The position numbers and the translations under genes are program-made. The notes under the pieces are model-generated. The model had not been told where the DNA came from and did not search any database. It worked only from the letters and a program-made list of their open reading frames with translations. Positions 1 through 8,321 of a stretch of 50,793 nucleotides of DNA are shown piece by piece. This stretch comes from a bacterium EF100-94H03 bin56 (GTDB lineage Bacteria > Pseudomonadota > Alphaproteobacteria > SP197), in assembly GCA_002238685.1 (NCBI GenBank), contig MPMV01000031.1:1-50793 (forward strand), given 5' to 3'. Numbering within the stretch: the stretch's first letter is position 1; every line of letters begins with the position of its first letter.

Positions 1-88
1 CGCGAAGACCCTCCCGGATGACGTCCTCGTCCTTGCCAAGCAGTTGTTTGATTCCAGAAACAGCGTCCTTAACATGGTGACGGGTCAT
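1..88 (-). CDS. IS256-family transposase, N-terminal fragment (runs off left edge)
   Basis: A minus-strand reading frame begins with ATG at 88 behind a good ribosome site (AAAGGA, about 6 bases upstream) and is open to the window edge, giving 29 residues. The peptide opens MTRHHVKDAVSGIKQLL and continues KDEDVIREGLR, which resembles the start of one group of IS256 mutator-type transposases. The upstream DNA at about 155-187 resembles an IS256-type terminal inverted repeat, which supports the call. The catalytic DDE domain is outside the window, so the family is inferred from memory of similar N-termini and not from catalytic residues. Confidence 0.45.
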   Translation of the reverse strand, partial: MTRHHVKDAVSGIKQLLGKDEDVIREGLR

Positions 89-187
89 GGCGTGTCCTTT
101 CTTCGCAGGAAGTGATTGCTCAATCTTTGACAGGCCATGACCTTCTCAAACTTCATCCCTTTTTGCAGAACTCTCTGTACACAACCA
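1..187 (-). mobile_element. Right end of an IS256-like insertion sequence (partial)
   Basis: The transposase start at 88 is followed outward by about 100 bases ending in a segment that reads on the minus strand TTGTGTACAGAGAG, then TTCTGCAAAAAGGG. This kind of TGTACAGA..CAAAAAG terminus is typical of IS256-family inverted repeats. The exact end (about 184-187) and the target duplication cannot be fixed because the other end is outside the window. Just beyond lies a truncated gene remnant, as expected if the element inserted into it. Confidence 0.4.
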
Positions 188-201
188 ACAGGAAGACCGA
201 T

Positions 202-596
202 TCAAGGCGATTCTGGCGGCCTGAACTTCAACCGGGGATACGACCAGAGCGCCAGCAACGCCTTGCCGGTCTGGGCGTCCATCCACGGCATGCCGCCTTC
301 GCGGCACATTCGGGCGAGTTTGCCACGCTGCTTCCCACGCTGGCTCAAGTCCTTCGGATCTTCCGGGCACGCTCGACGCGTGTGCGGACATCATCAGTGT
401 CGGGTCCGGGATAGCGTTCGGCGGTATGGTCGGCGAGCCGCTGAACCATGTACCAGTACTTGCGGCCGCCTCGCTCTCGACAGACCGGCGTGCCACCGGG
501 TTCAGGAACTTCATCCTCTTGAAGTCGCGCCAGGAGATCCGAGTGAGTGGTTTGCGCCGTCAGCGGTAACCGTCGAGGTTGTATCGCGTCAGCCAT
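202..596 (-). pseudogene. GSU2403-type nucleotidyltransferase-fold protein, truncated and frameshifted remnant
   Basis: From ATG at 596 the minus strand encodes a peptide with PLTAQTTHSDLLARL and GGRKYWYMVQR...RYPGPDTDDV, matching the N-terminal region of the GSU2403 nucleotidyltransferase-fold family (a YWY motif followed by GPET/GPDT). This frame stops at 345. The homologous continuation (EDPKDLSQRGKQRGKLARM, then REGGMPWMDAQTGKALLAL) is in another frame, so one base appears lost near 357, in what should be a GGG. The second frame loses similarity after ALLAL and stops at 202, next to the insertion-sequence end. The nucleotidyltransferase catalytic part is absent, so the gene is dead. Confidence 0.55.
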
Positions 597-993
597 TTGA
601 TCCATTGCCCAACGAAAGAATTTTCTGTTGGGCAAAAGCAGGGTTTCCTTCGGTCCCTTGGCAAGCTGTTCCCGATGCCGGATCCGTCGCAGTCGCTGAA
701 TGCCTCCGGATTGCCCGCTGCACTCTGCCGGGCGGGATGGTCGGGGCGAGCTCCGGCCCTGGGCAGCCCCCGGTGGCAACACTGCCTCGGGGTGGTGGAA
801 GGGCCGCGAGAGGTCTTCCTTGTGACAGGCGCCGGCATGTAGCCCGTGCTGCAGGAGACGGAATCGTGGCCTTGTCCCCGGCAGGCGCCAATGACGATCG
901 GGACAGGCGTGGCCCTCCCTGAATGGATGATGATTCTGCCATCGGGCAACAGACACGCGTCAACCGGGAAGATCCCGGCTTGCGCATTGCTTG
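597..993. other. Gene-free stretch between pseudogene and SDR gene
   Basis: About 400 bases with no convincing coding frame. Several frames are open only because of high GC, and none shows a recognisable motif or ribosome site. The one structured item is the perfect inverted repeat at 605-635. It probably contains the lost upstream part of the degraded locus to its left and the 3' flank of the SDR gene to its right. Confidence 0.5.
605..635. repeat. Perfect 9-bp inverted repeat (TTGCCCAAC / GTTGGGCAA)
   Basis: Arms TTGCCCAAC (605-613) and GTTGGGCAA (627-635) flank a 13-base A/T-rich loop (GAAAGAATTTTCT) that is itself partly self-complementary. It lies just upstream of the pseudogene start at 596. 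There is no clear T-tract on either strand, so it is not a classical intrinsic terminator. It could be an operator dyad of the lost gene or a relic of a mobile-element end. Confidence 0.5.
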
Positions 994-1710
994 TCAGGTG
1001 CGGGTGGCGACGATGCGGGCGCCGTTCTGTGTCCAGTCGGGCATGGCCATGGAGATGAAGGTCTCGACGACACTCGACGGCTCGGCAAGTGATTCCGGGT
1101 TCTCGCCCGGAAAGGCGCGGGCCCGCATGGCCGTCCGCAATACGCCCGGATCGACGAGGTTGGCCTTCAATCCGGTCTTTGCCAGCTCTCCCGCCCAGCA
1201 CGTCACGAGGGCTTCGAGGGCTGCCTTGGTGGTCGCATAGGCTGCCCAGTAGGGCGGAAGGGATGCCGTGACCCCGGATGTCACGAAGATGGCACGGCCG
1301 GCAGGGGACTGCCTTAGAAGAGGGTCCATGGCGCGGATCAGGCGCCAGTTGGCCGTCAGGTTGACATCGAGCGATCGCTGCCAGTCCTGGGGCGTGATGT
1401 GATGGGCCGGAGAGAGGGCATTCAGGAGAGCCGCGTTGCCCACGAGAATATCGAGTCTGCCGTATCGCTCGAAGAGCGCTCCGCCAAGGCGGTCGACGGC
1501 CTCGCCATCGGCAAGGTCGAGAGGCACAAGAACCGGGGTGAGGCCACCACCGGCGCGGATGGCATCGTCGACCTCCTCGAGACCGCCACTGGTTCGTGCC
1601 ACGAGAACCAGGCGCGCACCCTCGCCAGCGAAGGCCTGCGCCACGGCTGCTCCAAGGCCCCGCGAGGCACCGGTAACGAGAGCGATGCGTCCGGCAAGGC
1701 GCCCGGTCAT
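994..1710 (-). CDS. Short-chain dehydrogenase/reductase (SDR), downstream of purF
   Basis: Classical SDR of 238 residues. The cofactor-binding motif TGASRGLG is near the N-terminus, and the catalytic YxxxK is YATTK with a serine upstream in VTSG, so it is a probable NAD(P)-dependent oxidoreductase of unknown substrate. The NNAG motif is altered to GNAA. The chosen ATG at 1710 gives MTGRLAGRIALVTGAS, the normal family start, one base past the purF stop; longer starts would run into purF. The tight spacing implies translational coupling in a purF operon, and an SDR next to purF is common in alphaproteobacteria. Confidence 0.85.
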   Translation of the reverse strand: MTGRLAGRIALVTGASRGLGAAVAQAFAGEGARLVLVARTSGGLEEVDDAIRAGGGLTPVLVPLDLADGEAVDRLGGALFERYGRLDILVGNAALLNALSPAHHITPQDWQRSLDVNLTANWRLIRAMDPLLRQSPAGRAIFVTSGVTASLPPYWAAYATTKAALEALVTCWAGELAKTGLKANLVDPGVLRTAMRARAFPGENPESLAEPSSVVETFISMAMPDWTQNGARIVATRT

Positions 1711-1711
1711 G

Positions 1712-3178
1712 TCACAGGGATTCGTAGTGGAACGAGAGCTGATTCGCTTCGTAGCCGCCGTCCCGGTCAACCAGGGGAATGGGATAATGACCGGTCAGGC
1801 AGGCATCGCAGTACTGGGGTTTCTTGTCATCGCGCCCCTCCTCCTGTCCGGTTGCCCGGTAGAGGCCGTCGGCCGTGATGAAGGCCAGGCTGTCCACGCC
1901 GAGGAATGCCGCAATCTCGTCGACACTGAACCGTGACGCCAGAAGTTCATCACGCGACGGTGTGTCGACACCGTAGAAACACGAATGAATGGTCGGTGGG
2001 CTGGCGATGCGCATGTGAACTTCCCGGGCGCCGCAGTCCCTGACCATGGAGACGATTTTCGTCGATGTCGTGCCGCGAACGATGGAATCGTCAATGAGGA
2101 CAACACGCTTGCCCGAGAGTTCCACGCGGTTGGCATTGTGTTTCAGCTTGACGCCGAAGTGGCGGATGTTCTGGCCGGGTTCGATGAAGGTGCGGCCGAC
2201 ATAGTGGTTGCGGATGATGCCGAAGGTCAGCGGCAGGCCGGACTGCTCGGAAAATCCCATTGCCGCCGGGGTCCCGGAATCGGGGATCGGCACCACGACA
2301 TCGGCGTCAACGGGACTTTCCTTCGCCAGTTCGGCGCCGGTCCGCCGACGGATCGTGTAGGCGGAATGGCCCTCGACCCGGCTGTCGGGCCGCGAGAAGT
2401 AGACGTACTCGAAGATGCAGAACCGGCTGCGGCGGGCCGGAAAGGGGTGGTAGGAGGTCAGGCCCGATGCATCGATCACGACGAGTTCACCGGGTTCCAC
2501 GTCGCGCACGAACGTGGCGCCCATGATATCGAGGGCACAGGTTTCCGAAGCGAGGACGAAGGCATCTCCCAGGCGACCAAGCACGAGGGGGCGCACACCG
2601 AGAGGATCCCTCACTCCGATCATGGCCTCGTCGGTGAGCGCCACCAGGGAGTAGGCGCCGACAACCTGCTTCAGGGCGTCGATCAGGCGGTCCGGAATGG
2701 TGCCGTGTGCCGACAGCGCCACCAGGTGGACGATGATCTCCGTGTCGGATGTCGACTGGAAAATGGCGCCCTTGCGCACCAGTCCGTCGCGCACCTGGTT
2801 CGCATTGGTCAGGTTGCCGTTGTGGGCGACCGCCAGGCCACCCTGGTCGGTCTCGACGAAGATCGGCTGCACATTGCGCAGCACTGTTCCACCGGTGGTC
2901 GCATAGCGATTGTGCCCGATGGCGCAACGGCCCGTCAGTGCGCCTACATTGGCGCGGTTCGAGAAGATTTCCGAAACCAGTCCCAGGTTGCGGTGGACAT
3001 GAAACTGGGAACCATCGAAGGAGACGATGCCGGCGGATTCCTGTCCACGGTGCTGAAGGGCATGCAGACCGAGCACCGTGTGGGCCGCTGCATCCTCGGC
3101 TCCGAAGATACCGAAGACACCGCACTCCTCGTGCAACCTGTCGTCATCGAAGGGATGCCACGGCAGGAATCGGGTCAC
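1712..3178 (-). CDS. purF: Amidophosphoribosyltransferase (first step of purine synthesis)
   Basis: PurF transfers the glutamine amide to PRPP to give phosphoribosylamine. The N-terminal Ntn glutaminase begins at the catalytic cysteine in HEECGVFGIFG, normally exposed by removing a short propeptide. The phosphoribosyltransferase domain carries the PRPP-binding motif VVLIDDSIVRGTTS. The predicted length of 488 residues is usual. I chose GTG at 3178 (VTRFLPWHPFDDD) because it lies 16 bases beyond the cvpA stop with AGGGG about 9 bases upstream; earlier ATG codons lie inside cvpA. It forms an operon with cvpA upstream and the SDR downstream. Confidence 0.95.
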   Translation of the reverse strand: MTRFLPWHPFDDDRLHEECGVFGIFGAEDAAAHTVLGLHALQHRGQESAGIVSFDGSQFHVHRNLGLVSEIFSNRANVGALTGRCAIGHNRYATTGGTVLRNVQPIFVETDQGGLAVAHNGNLTNANQVRDGLVRKGAIFQSTSDTEIIVHLVALSAHGTIPDRLIDALKQVVGAYSLVALTDEAMIGVRDPLGVRPLVLGRLGDAFVLASETCALDIMGATFVRDVEPGELVVIDASGLTSYHPFPARRSRFCIFEYVYFSRPDSRVEGHSAYTIRRRTGAELAKESPVDADVVVPIPDSGTPAAMGFSEQSGLPLTFGIIRNHYVGRTFIEPGQNIRHFGVKLKHNANRVELSGKRVVLIDDSIVRGTTSTKIVSMVRDCGAREVHMRIASPPTIHSCFYGVDTPSRDELLASRFSVDEIAAFLGVDSLAFITADGLYRATGQEEGRDDKKPQYCDACLTGHYPIPLVDRDGGYEANQLSFHYESL

Positions 3179-3194
3179 ATCTGTCGGCCCCTGT

Positions 3195-3869
3195 TCATTC
3201 GTCGCCAGCGATGATGGATTCGAGCGCCGACCGGTCCTCTTCATCGTATCCCTCTTCACCCTCCGCGTCAGCATCACTGGCCGGCGCCTGGGGATCGATC
3301 AGGTCGCTGTAGGACCGCAGGGCCTCTTCAGCCGCGGCGTTCCTGGTCCGGATCAGGAAATCCTCACTGTCAAGGTCCCATTCCTCGGGCGCCAGTTCGA
3401 TGAGCAGCAGGGAACCCCGATCAATGACCGGCGTGAGCCGCGCTTCCTCGATCCAGTCCGGCCGCTCGCCGGCGGGGGCGAGCAGGCCGTAGACCAGGAA
3501 GACGAGGCAGACCACAAGCGCGCCACGGACGAGGCCGAACACGAATCCGACCGATCTATCGAGCATGTCGAGCCCGGATGCCCGGGTCCGCCGTACCACC
3601 AGCGACGACACAAGACTGAGGCAGGCGAGGGCGACGACAAACAGACCCGCCGCATTGGCAATGGCCACAATCAGCGGATCATTGCCGATCCAGCTTGCCA
3701 GGACGGGCCAGGAGTGGTCGTAGAGGTAGACGGTCGCGAGGGCGGCCCCGCCCCAGGTCGCGAGGAAGAGGAACTCCCGCATGGCTCCGCGATAGTAGGC
3801 GAGGAACCCCGAAATGAAGACGACCCCGAGAATGACGAGGTCCGTGACGGTGACCGGCAGGTCGTTCAT
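3195..3869 (-). CDS. cvpA: CvpA family membrane protein (colicin V production protein)
   Basis: 224 residues with several hydrophobic segments in the first 130 (VTDLVILGVVFISGFLAYYR, then LIVAIANAAGLFVVALACL, then VGFVFGLVRGALVVCLVFLV) and an acidic cytoplasmic tail. This is the CvpA architecture: an inner-membrane protein linked to envelope stress tolerance and, historically, to colicin V production. Placement directly before purF is the classic arrangement. ATG at 3869 is preceded by AGGGC. Confidence 0.9.
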   Translation of the reverse strand: MNDLPVTVTDLVILGVVFISGFLAYYRGAMREFLFLATWGGAALATVYLYDHSWPVLASWIGNDPLIVAIANAAGLFVVALACLSLVSSLVVRRTRASGLDMLDRSVGFVFGLVRGALVVCLVFLVYGLLAPAGERPDWIEEARLTPVIDRGSLLLIELAPEEWDLDSEDFLIRTRNAAAEEALRSYSDLIDPQAPASDADAEGEEGYDEEDRSALESIIAGDE

Positions 3870-4010
3870 GCCGCTTGCCCTGCTACCAGGTGCTGCCGCC
3901 GGCGTTCACATGCAGAAGACCCGCGCCATCATGGCCGCCGACGGTCCCCCCTCTTTGCATGACTGGTGGCATTGTGTCCAGAATCCGGGATGGTGTGCTG
4001 CCCCCGTGAC
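3870..4010. other. Short intergenic gap where radA might be expected
   Basis: This 141-bp spacer between mlaF and cvpA holds no coding frame of note and no clear terminator. In many related genomes the DNA-repair gene radA lies between alr and cvpA. It is not here, nor elsewhere in this window. Confidence 0.5.
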
Positions 4011-4772
4011 TCACGGACGCAGCACACTCATGGAGATGGGGCCTTCGGCGCGGCCGTTGATGAACTGATCGACATGGTCACTGCCGCTGCGGTCGATGTC
4101 GGCGGCGCTGCCCTGCCAGACCAGACGGCCGTCGTGCAGCATCGCGATCCTGTCCGCGATCTTGCGCGCACTCGCCATGTCATGGGTGATCGAGATGGTG
4201 GTGATGCCGAGACGGCGGCTCACCTGGACGATGAGATCATTGATGACATCGGCCATGATCGGATCGAGACCGGTTGTCGGCTCGTCGAGAAAGACGATGT
4301 CGGGCCGGGTCGAGATGGCGCGGGCCAGGGCGACCCGCTTCATCATGCCCCCTGACAGTTCGGCGGGAAGGAGGTCGGCGACATCCTCTCCGAGCCCAAC
4401 CAGACCAAGGGTTTCGCAGGCGGAGTCCCGTGCCTCCCGGCGGGTCATGGCGCCGGTGTGGATTTGCCGGAAGGCGACATTCTCCCATACCGCAAGACTG
4501 TCGAACAGCGCCCCGCCCTGGAACAGCATGCCGAACCGCGCCATGAGACCGGTATCCGCGGGCCGGATGGCCATCCCGTCGATCATGATCTCTCCTGCAT
4601 CGGGCTTCATGAGACCGAGGATACACTTGAGGGTGACGGACTTGCCGGATCCGGAACCGCCGATGATGACGAATGCCTCGCCTTGTGAGACGTCGAAACT
4701 GACGCCATCCAGCACACGCCGGGCCGGGAAGCTCTTCCGGAGGTCGCGAACGCGAATCATGGGCTGGTTCAT
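4011..4772 (-). CDS. mlaF: ABC transporter ATPase, MlaF type (phospholipid trafficking)
   Basis: A 253-residue ABC ATPase. Walker A is GGSGSGKS, the signature is LSGGMMKR, Walker B is IVFLDEPTTGLDP and the switch histidine is in SITHD. The sequence DEPTTGLDPI and the partner gene identify the MlaF/Ttg2A branch, which powers phospholipid movement between the inner and outer membranes. ATG at 4772 (MNQPMIRVRDLRKSF) overlaps the mlaE stop by four bases, the usual coupled arrangement. No MlaD or MlaC gene is adjacent in this window. Confidence 0.9.
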   Translation of the reverse strand: MNQPMIRVRDLRKSFPARRVLDGVSFDVSQGEAFVIIGGSGSGKSVTLKCILGLMKPDAGEIMIDGMAIRPADTGLMARFGMLFQGGALFDSLAVWENVAFRQIHTGAMTRREARDSACETLGLVGLGEDVADLLPAELSGGMMKRVALARAISTRPDIVFLDEPTTGLDPIMADVINDLIVQVSRRLGITTISITHDMASARKIADRIAMLHDGRLVWQGSAADIDRSGSDHVDQFINGRAEGPISMSVLRP

Positions 4773-5542
4773 CGCGAAAAGAAGATCTCCGTGACAACGT
4801 AGTTGAAGGTCAGGATGAGGATGGATCCCGACACCACGGCAAGGGTCGTCGCCTGTCCCACGCCCTGGGCTCCCCGCCTCGAGTGCCAGCCGTGATAGCA
4901 CCCGGTGAGAGCCACGAGAAAACCGAACACGGCGGCCTTGACGAGACCCGAGATCACGTCGATCGGTTCGAGGATATCGATGGTGTTGGCGAGATAGACC
5001 GACGGGTTGAAACCCAGCTTGTGGATCGACACGAGATAGCCTCCCATGACACCGATGATGTCGGCCACCAGAACGAGCACGGGCAGAGTCAGTGTCGCGG
5101 CGATCAGGCGCGGTGCGACGAGATAGCGGCGAGGAGACGCCTGGAGTGTCATCAGGGCATCGATCTGCTCGGTGACACGCATGGTGCCGATCTCGGCCGC
5201 CATCGCTGCGCCAACCCGTCCGGCGACCATGAGACCGGCCAGCACCGGGCCGAGTTCACGGGTGACCGACAGCACGACAATACCGGCGATGGCGCCTTCA
5301 GCCTCGAAACGCGAGAAACCGGTGTAGCTCTGCAGCGCCAGAACCATACCGGTGAAGATTGCCGTCAGGCCGACCACGGGAAGCGAATAATAGCCGATGT
5401 CTATGATCTGGCGGCCGATGTTGCGGAACTGCCAGGGTGGCGTGACGCAGCTGGCCAGACCGAGGGCGGCAAAGAGGACGAGTCGCCCGGTTCCGGCAAG
5501 AAAGGCGAGGAACGTCGCGCCGATGGAGGCCAGCGGATTCAT
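4769..5542 (-). CDS. mlaE: MlaE family ABC transporter permease
   Basis: A 257-residue permease with the MlaE signature: hydrophobic helices containing GMVLALQSYTGFSRF, RELGPVLAGLMVAGRVGAAM and AEIGTMRVTEQIDAL. It forms the membrane part of the Mla phospholipid transporter with the ATPase that follows. The start ATG at 5542 (MNPLASIGATFL) is fixed by GGAGG nine bases upstream; longer starts would lack this site. It lies 46 bases after alr. Confidence 0.92.
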   Translation of the reverse strand: MNPLASIGATFLAFLAGTGRLVLFAALGLASCVTPPWQFRNIGRQIIDIGYYSLPVVGLTAIFTGMVLALQSYTGFSRFEAEGAIAGIVVLSVTRELGPVLAGLMVAGRVGAAMAAEIGTMRVTEQIDALMTLQASPRRYLVAPRLIAATLTLPVLVLVADIIGVMGGYLVSIHKLGFNPSVYLANTIDILEPIDVISGLVKAAVFGFLVALTGCYHGWHSRRGAQGVGQATTLAVVSGSILILTFNYVVTEIFFSR

Positions 5543-5588
5543 CCGGCCTGCCTCCGGCGGCCATGACCCGCAGGCGATGACACTGTGG

Positions 5589-6701
5589 TCATCCGCACGT
5601 CCCGCCGAGCCATTGGCGTGCGTAGCGGGCGCCAAGCGATGTCAGCAACTCGTAGCCGATGGTGCCGGCTCTCCCGGCGAGATCGTCCAGCATGGTGCGC
5701 CCCCTGATCAGGTCGACCCAGGTTCCCACATGGGCTCTCGCCTCCGGCAATCCGCCTATGTCCAGTGTCATCAGGTCCATGGAAATGTGGCCGACCACCG
5801 GGACGGCACGGTCACCGATGAAGGCATGCGCCAGGTTGCCGAGCGCCCGCGGGTAGCCGTCCGCATAGCCGACCGGCAGGGTGGCAAGGCGCGTGGCACG
5901 TTTTGTTGTGTAGGTTCCGCTGTAACCGACACGCGTGCCGGCCGGCACCTCGCGCACCTGGATGATACGGGCCTTCAGCCGGATGACGGGTTCCATGGGA
6001 TTGGCTCCGGAGGGTGTCGGGTTGCCCCCGTAGACAGCATAGCCCGGTCGCACGAGATCGTGGTGCCAGGCCTCTCCGAGAAAGATCCCCGATGAATTGG
6101 CAAGGCTGGCGCTGGCTCCCGGAAAGGAGCGCATGGCATGCCGGAACAGCTTCAGCTGGCGGTGATTTTCGGCCTCTTCGGGCTCGCTGGCACACGAGAG
6201 GTGGCTCATCACGAAGTGAAGATCGAGCGGCGCCAGGAGTTCGGGCGAGGCGGCCAGTCTCGCTGTTTCCGCCGGTGGCAGCCCCAGCCGCGCCATGCCC
6301 GTGTCGATGTGAAGGACGGCGCCCAGGCGCCGTTCCAGACGCCGTGCGGCGTCTGCCCATCGGACGACCTGTCCGAGATCGTTGAGAACCGGGACCAGGT
6401 TGTGGGCCGCAAGGTCGCCGGTTGCGGCAATGAGGCCGTTGAGCACGTAGACCCTTGCCGCGTCGTCAAGAACGGTTCTGAGTGCCGCAGCACCATCCGG
6501 ATTGGCAACAAAGAATCGCCGGCATCCGGCGTGTGCCAGGGACTGCGCCACCCGCGTCGCACCCAGACCGTAGGCGTCTGCCTTGACGACTCCGGCACAC
6601 TCGGCTGGCCTGACCATCCCGGCGAGGGCCTGCCAGTTGCGTGTGAGGGCATCGAGATCGATGACAAGTCGGGAGGCCGAAACGTCAATAGGGTCCGTCA
6701 T
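5589..6701 (-). CDS. alr: Alanine racemase
   Basis: PLP enzyme interconverting L- and D-alanine for peptidoglycan. The N-terminal barrel carries the PLP lysine in GVVKADAYGLG, and the C-terminal domain carries the catalytic tyrosine in RVGYSGTY, followed by LPVGYADGYPRAL. HIDTGMARLG is also typical. The chosen ATG at 6701 (MTDPIDVSASRLVIDLDAL) gives 370 residues, the normal size, and overlaps the end of dnaB by 17 bases. The ribosome site is weak, fitting coupling to dnaB. The dnaB-alr order is common in alphaproteobacteria. Confidence 0.94.
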   Translation of the reverse strand: MTDPIDVSASRLVIDLDALTRNWQALAGMVRPAECAGVVKADAYGLGATRVAQSLAHAGCRRFFVANPDGAAALRTVLDDAARVYVLNGLIAATGDLAAHNLVPVLNDLGQVVRWADAARRLERRLGAVLHIDTGMARLGLPPAETARLAASPELLAPLDLHFVMSHLSCASEPEEAENHRQLKLFRHAMRSFPGASASLANSSGIFLGEAWHHDLVRPGYAVYGGNPTPSGANPMEPVIRLKARIIQVREVPAGTRVGYSGTYTTKRATRLATLPVGYADGYPRALGNLAHAFIGDRAVPVVGHISMDLMTLDIGGLPEARAHVGTWVDLIRGRTMLDDLAGRAGTIGYELLTSLGARYARQWLGGTCG

Positions 6702-8202
6702 GGGAGGCGTAGCGACTCTCCAGATCCATGAACCTGGTGGTCGAGGAATCGAAATGCAGCTTTGCCTCCCCGGTCGGTCCGTGCCGGTTCTTGGCGACGA
6801 TGATCTCCGACACGCCGCGCAGAGTCTCCATTTCTCCCTCCCATCGTTCGAGGCGACGGCGGTAACCCGGATCGTCCTCGTCCTCGTCGTCCTTGGGCTG
6901 CGGCTTCCTGCGTTCGTGGTAGTACTCAGGACGGAACAGGAACATGACAATGTCGGCATCCTGTTCGATGGATCCCGATTCGCGCAGATCCGACAGCAGC
7001 GGCCGCTTGTCCTCGCGCTGCTCGACGGCGCGGGAGAGTTGCGAACAGGCAATCACCGGAACATCAAGTTCCTTGGCCAGGGCCTTGAGGCCCTGGGTGA
7101 TCTCGGACACTTCCTGCACCCGGTTTCTTTCACCACCCGGGCGGTGCGCCGAGACGACCAGTTGCAGGTAGTCGACGATGAGCAGGGAGAGACCGCCCGA
7201 CTGGCGCTTGAGGCGGCGGGCGCGGCCACGAAGCTGGGCGATGCTGATGGCCGGTGTGTCGTCAATATGCAACGGCAGGGCCGAAAGGCGGTGAGCCGTG
7301 GTCACCAGATCCTCGAAATCGGACTGCTTGATGAGACCGTTGCGGATCAACTGCGAGGGGATGCCGGTTTCTTCGGCAAGCATCCGCGCCACCAGCTGTT
7401 CGGCGGACATTTCGAGGGAGAAGATGCCGACCCGGCCGGGTGGACCGTCGCTGGAGCCGGCCTCCTCGAGATTGCGGCCGGCGACCTGAAGGGCGAGCGT
7501 GGTGGCAAGCGACGTCTTTCCCATGCCCGGGCGGGCAGCAAGAACCAGAAGATCGGTCCGCGACAGGCCGCCGATCTGGTCGTCGAGGTTCTTCAGCCCC
7601 GTGGACTGTCCCGCCAGTCCGCTGCTGTCGCGGAACGTGGCCTCCATCATCTCCAGGGTCGGGACCGTGACGTCGCGGAAGGACCGGAAGGCCCGCTTCA
7701 CCGCGCCGTGTTCGGCAAGGTCGAAGAGTGACTTCTCGGCCTCCTCGATCTGCGCCATCGCATCATGGTCGATGGTGAACTCGTAGGCATCGCTCACCAT
7801 GGTCTCGCCGATGTCGACAAGCTGCCGGCGAAGATGGTGTTCCTGGATCTGGCGGGCAAAGTCGTCGGCGTTGATGATCATGGCCGCCGATGCGGCGAGT
7901 TTGGCGAGATAGCCGGTGCCGCCGACGCCGGAAAGAGCCTCGTCTTCGGCAAAGAAGACGCCGAGGGTGATGGGGGTGGCGATCTGACCCTTGTCGACGA
8001 CGTGGCGAATCGCCTCGTAGATCCTCCGGTGCACCGGAATGAAGAAGGACTCGGGCTGCAGGATGCGCTCGATGTCGTCGAGGATGTCGTTTTTCACCAG
8101 GAGGGCGCCGAGCAGGGACTGCTCCGCCTGCTCGTTGTAGGGCAGTGGACGATACCCGGCCTCACCGTGGGGCATGAGATCACCGAGACCGGTCTGTGTC
8201 AT
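6685..8202 (-). CDS. dnaB: Replicative DNA helicase DnaB
   Basis: Hexameric helicase at the replication fork. The N-terminal domain begins PLPYNEQAEQSLLGALLV, typical of DnaB. The RecA-like domain has Walker A RPGMGKTSLA and Walker B LLIVDYLQL, plus the DnaB segment SQLSRAVEQREDKRPLLSDL. At about 505 residues the length is normal. The start is uncertain: ATG at 8202 (MTQTGLGDLMPHG) is used here, but GTG at 8247 or ATG at 8175 are possible and none has a strong ribosome site. A short acidic insert (DDEDEDD) lies near the C-terminus. Confidence 0.95.
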   Translation of the reverse strand: MTQTGLGDLMPHGEAGYRPLPYNEQAEQSLLGALLVKNDILDDIERILQPESFFIPVHRRIYEAIRHVVDKGQIATPITLGVFFAEDEALSGVGGTGYLAKLAASAAMIINADDFARQIQEHHLRRQLVDIGETMVSDAYEFTIDHDAMAQIEEAEKSLFDLAEHGAVKRAFRSFRDVTVPTLEMMEATFRDSSGLAGQSTGLKNLDDQIGGLSRTDLLVLAARPGMGKTSLATTLALQVAGRNLEEAGSSDGPPGRVGIFSLEMSAEQLVARMLAEETGIPSQLIRNGLIKQSDFEDLVTTAHRLSALPLHIDDTPAISIAQLRGRARRLKRQSGGLSLLIVDYLQLVVSAHRPGGERNRVQEVSEITQGLKALAKELDVPVIACSQLSRAVEQREDKRPLLSDLRESGSIEQDADIVMFLFRPEYYHERRKPQPKDDEDEDDPGYRRRLERWEGEMETLRGVSEIIVAKNRHGPTGEAKLHFDSSTTRFMDLESRYASHDGPY

Positions 8203-8321
8203 TGCGCGCGGGGAAGTTTCATCCGTCACAGTATGGCACGAAACCACTCCCGGAGTGGATCCGTCCGGGGGAAAAAAGCCGGGGATTGTCTGTGGGAATC
8301 AGAGGCCCCGGGGCGACCGGT

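Noticed and set aside
137..922. Long plus-strand open frame
   Set aside because: It is a GC-driven shadow over the minus-strand pseudogene and has no family resemblance.
560..1201. Minus-strand open frame of 213 codons
   Set aside because: Lacks a ribosome site and motifs and overlaps the SDR gene end; low-complexity arginine/proline composition.
1985..3214. 409-codon plus-strand frame opposite purF
   Set aside because: Antisense shadow of purF; purF has full catalytic motifs.
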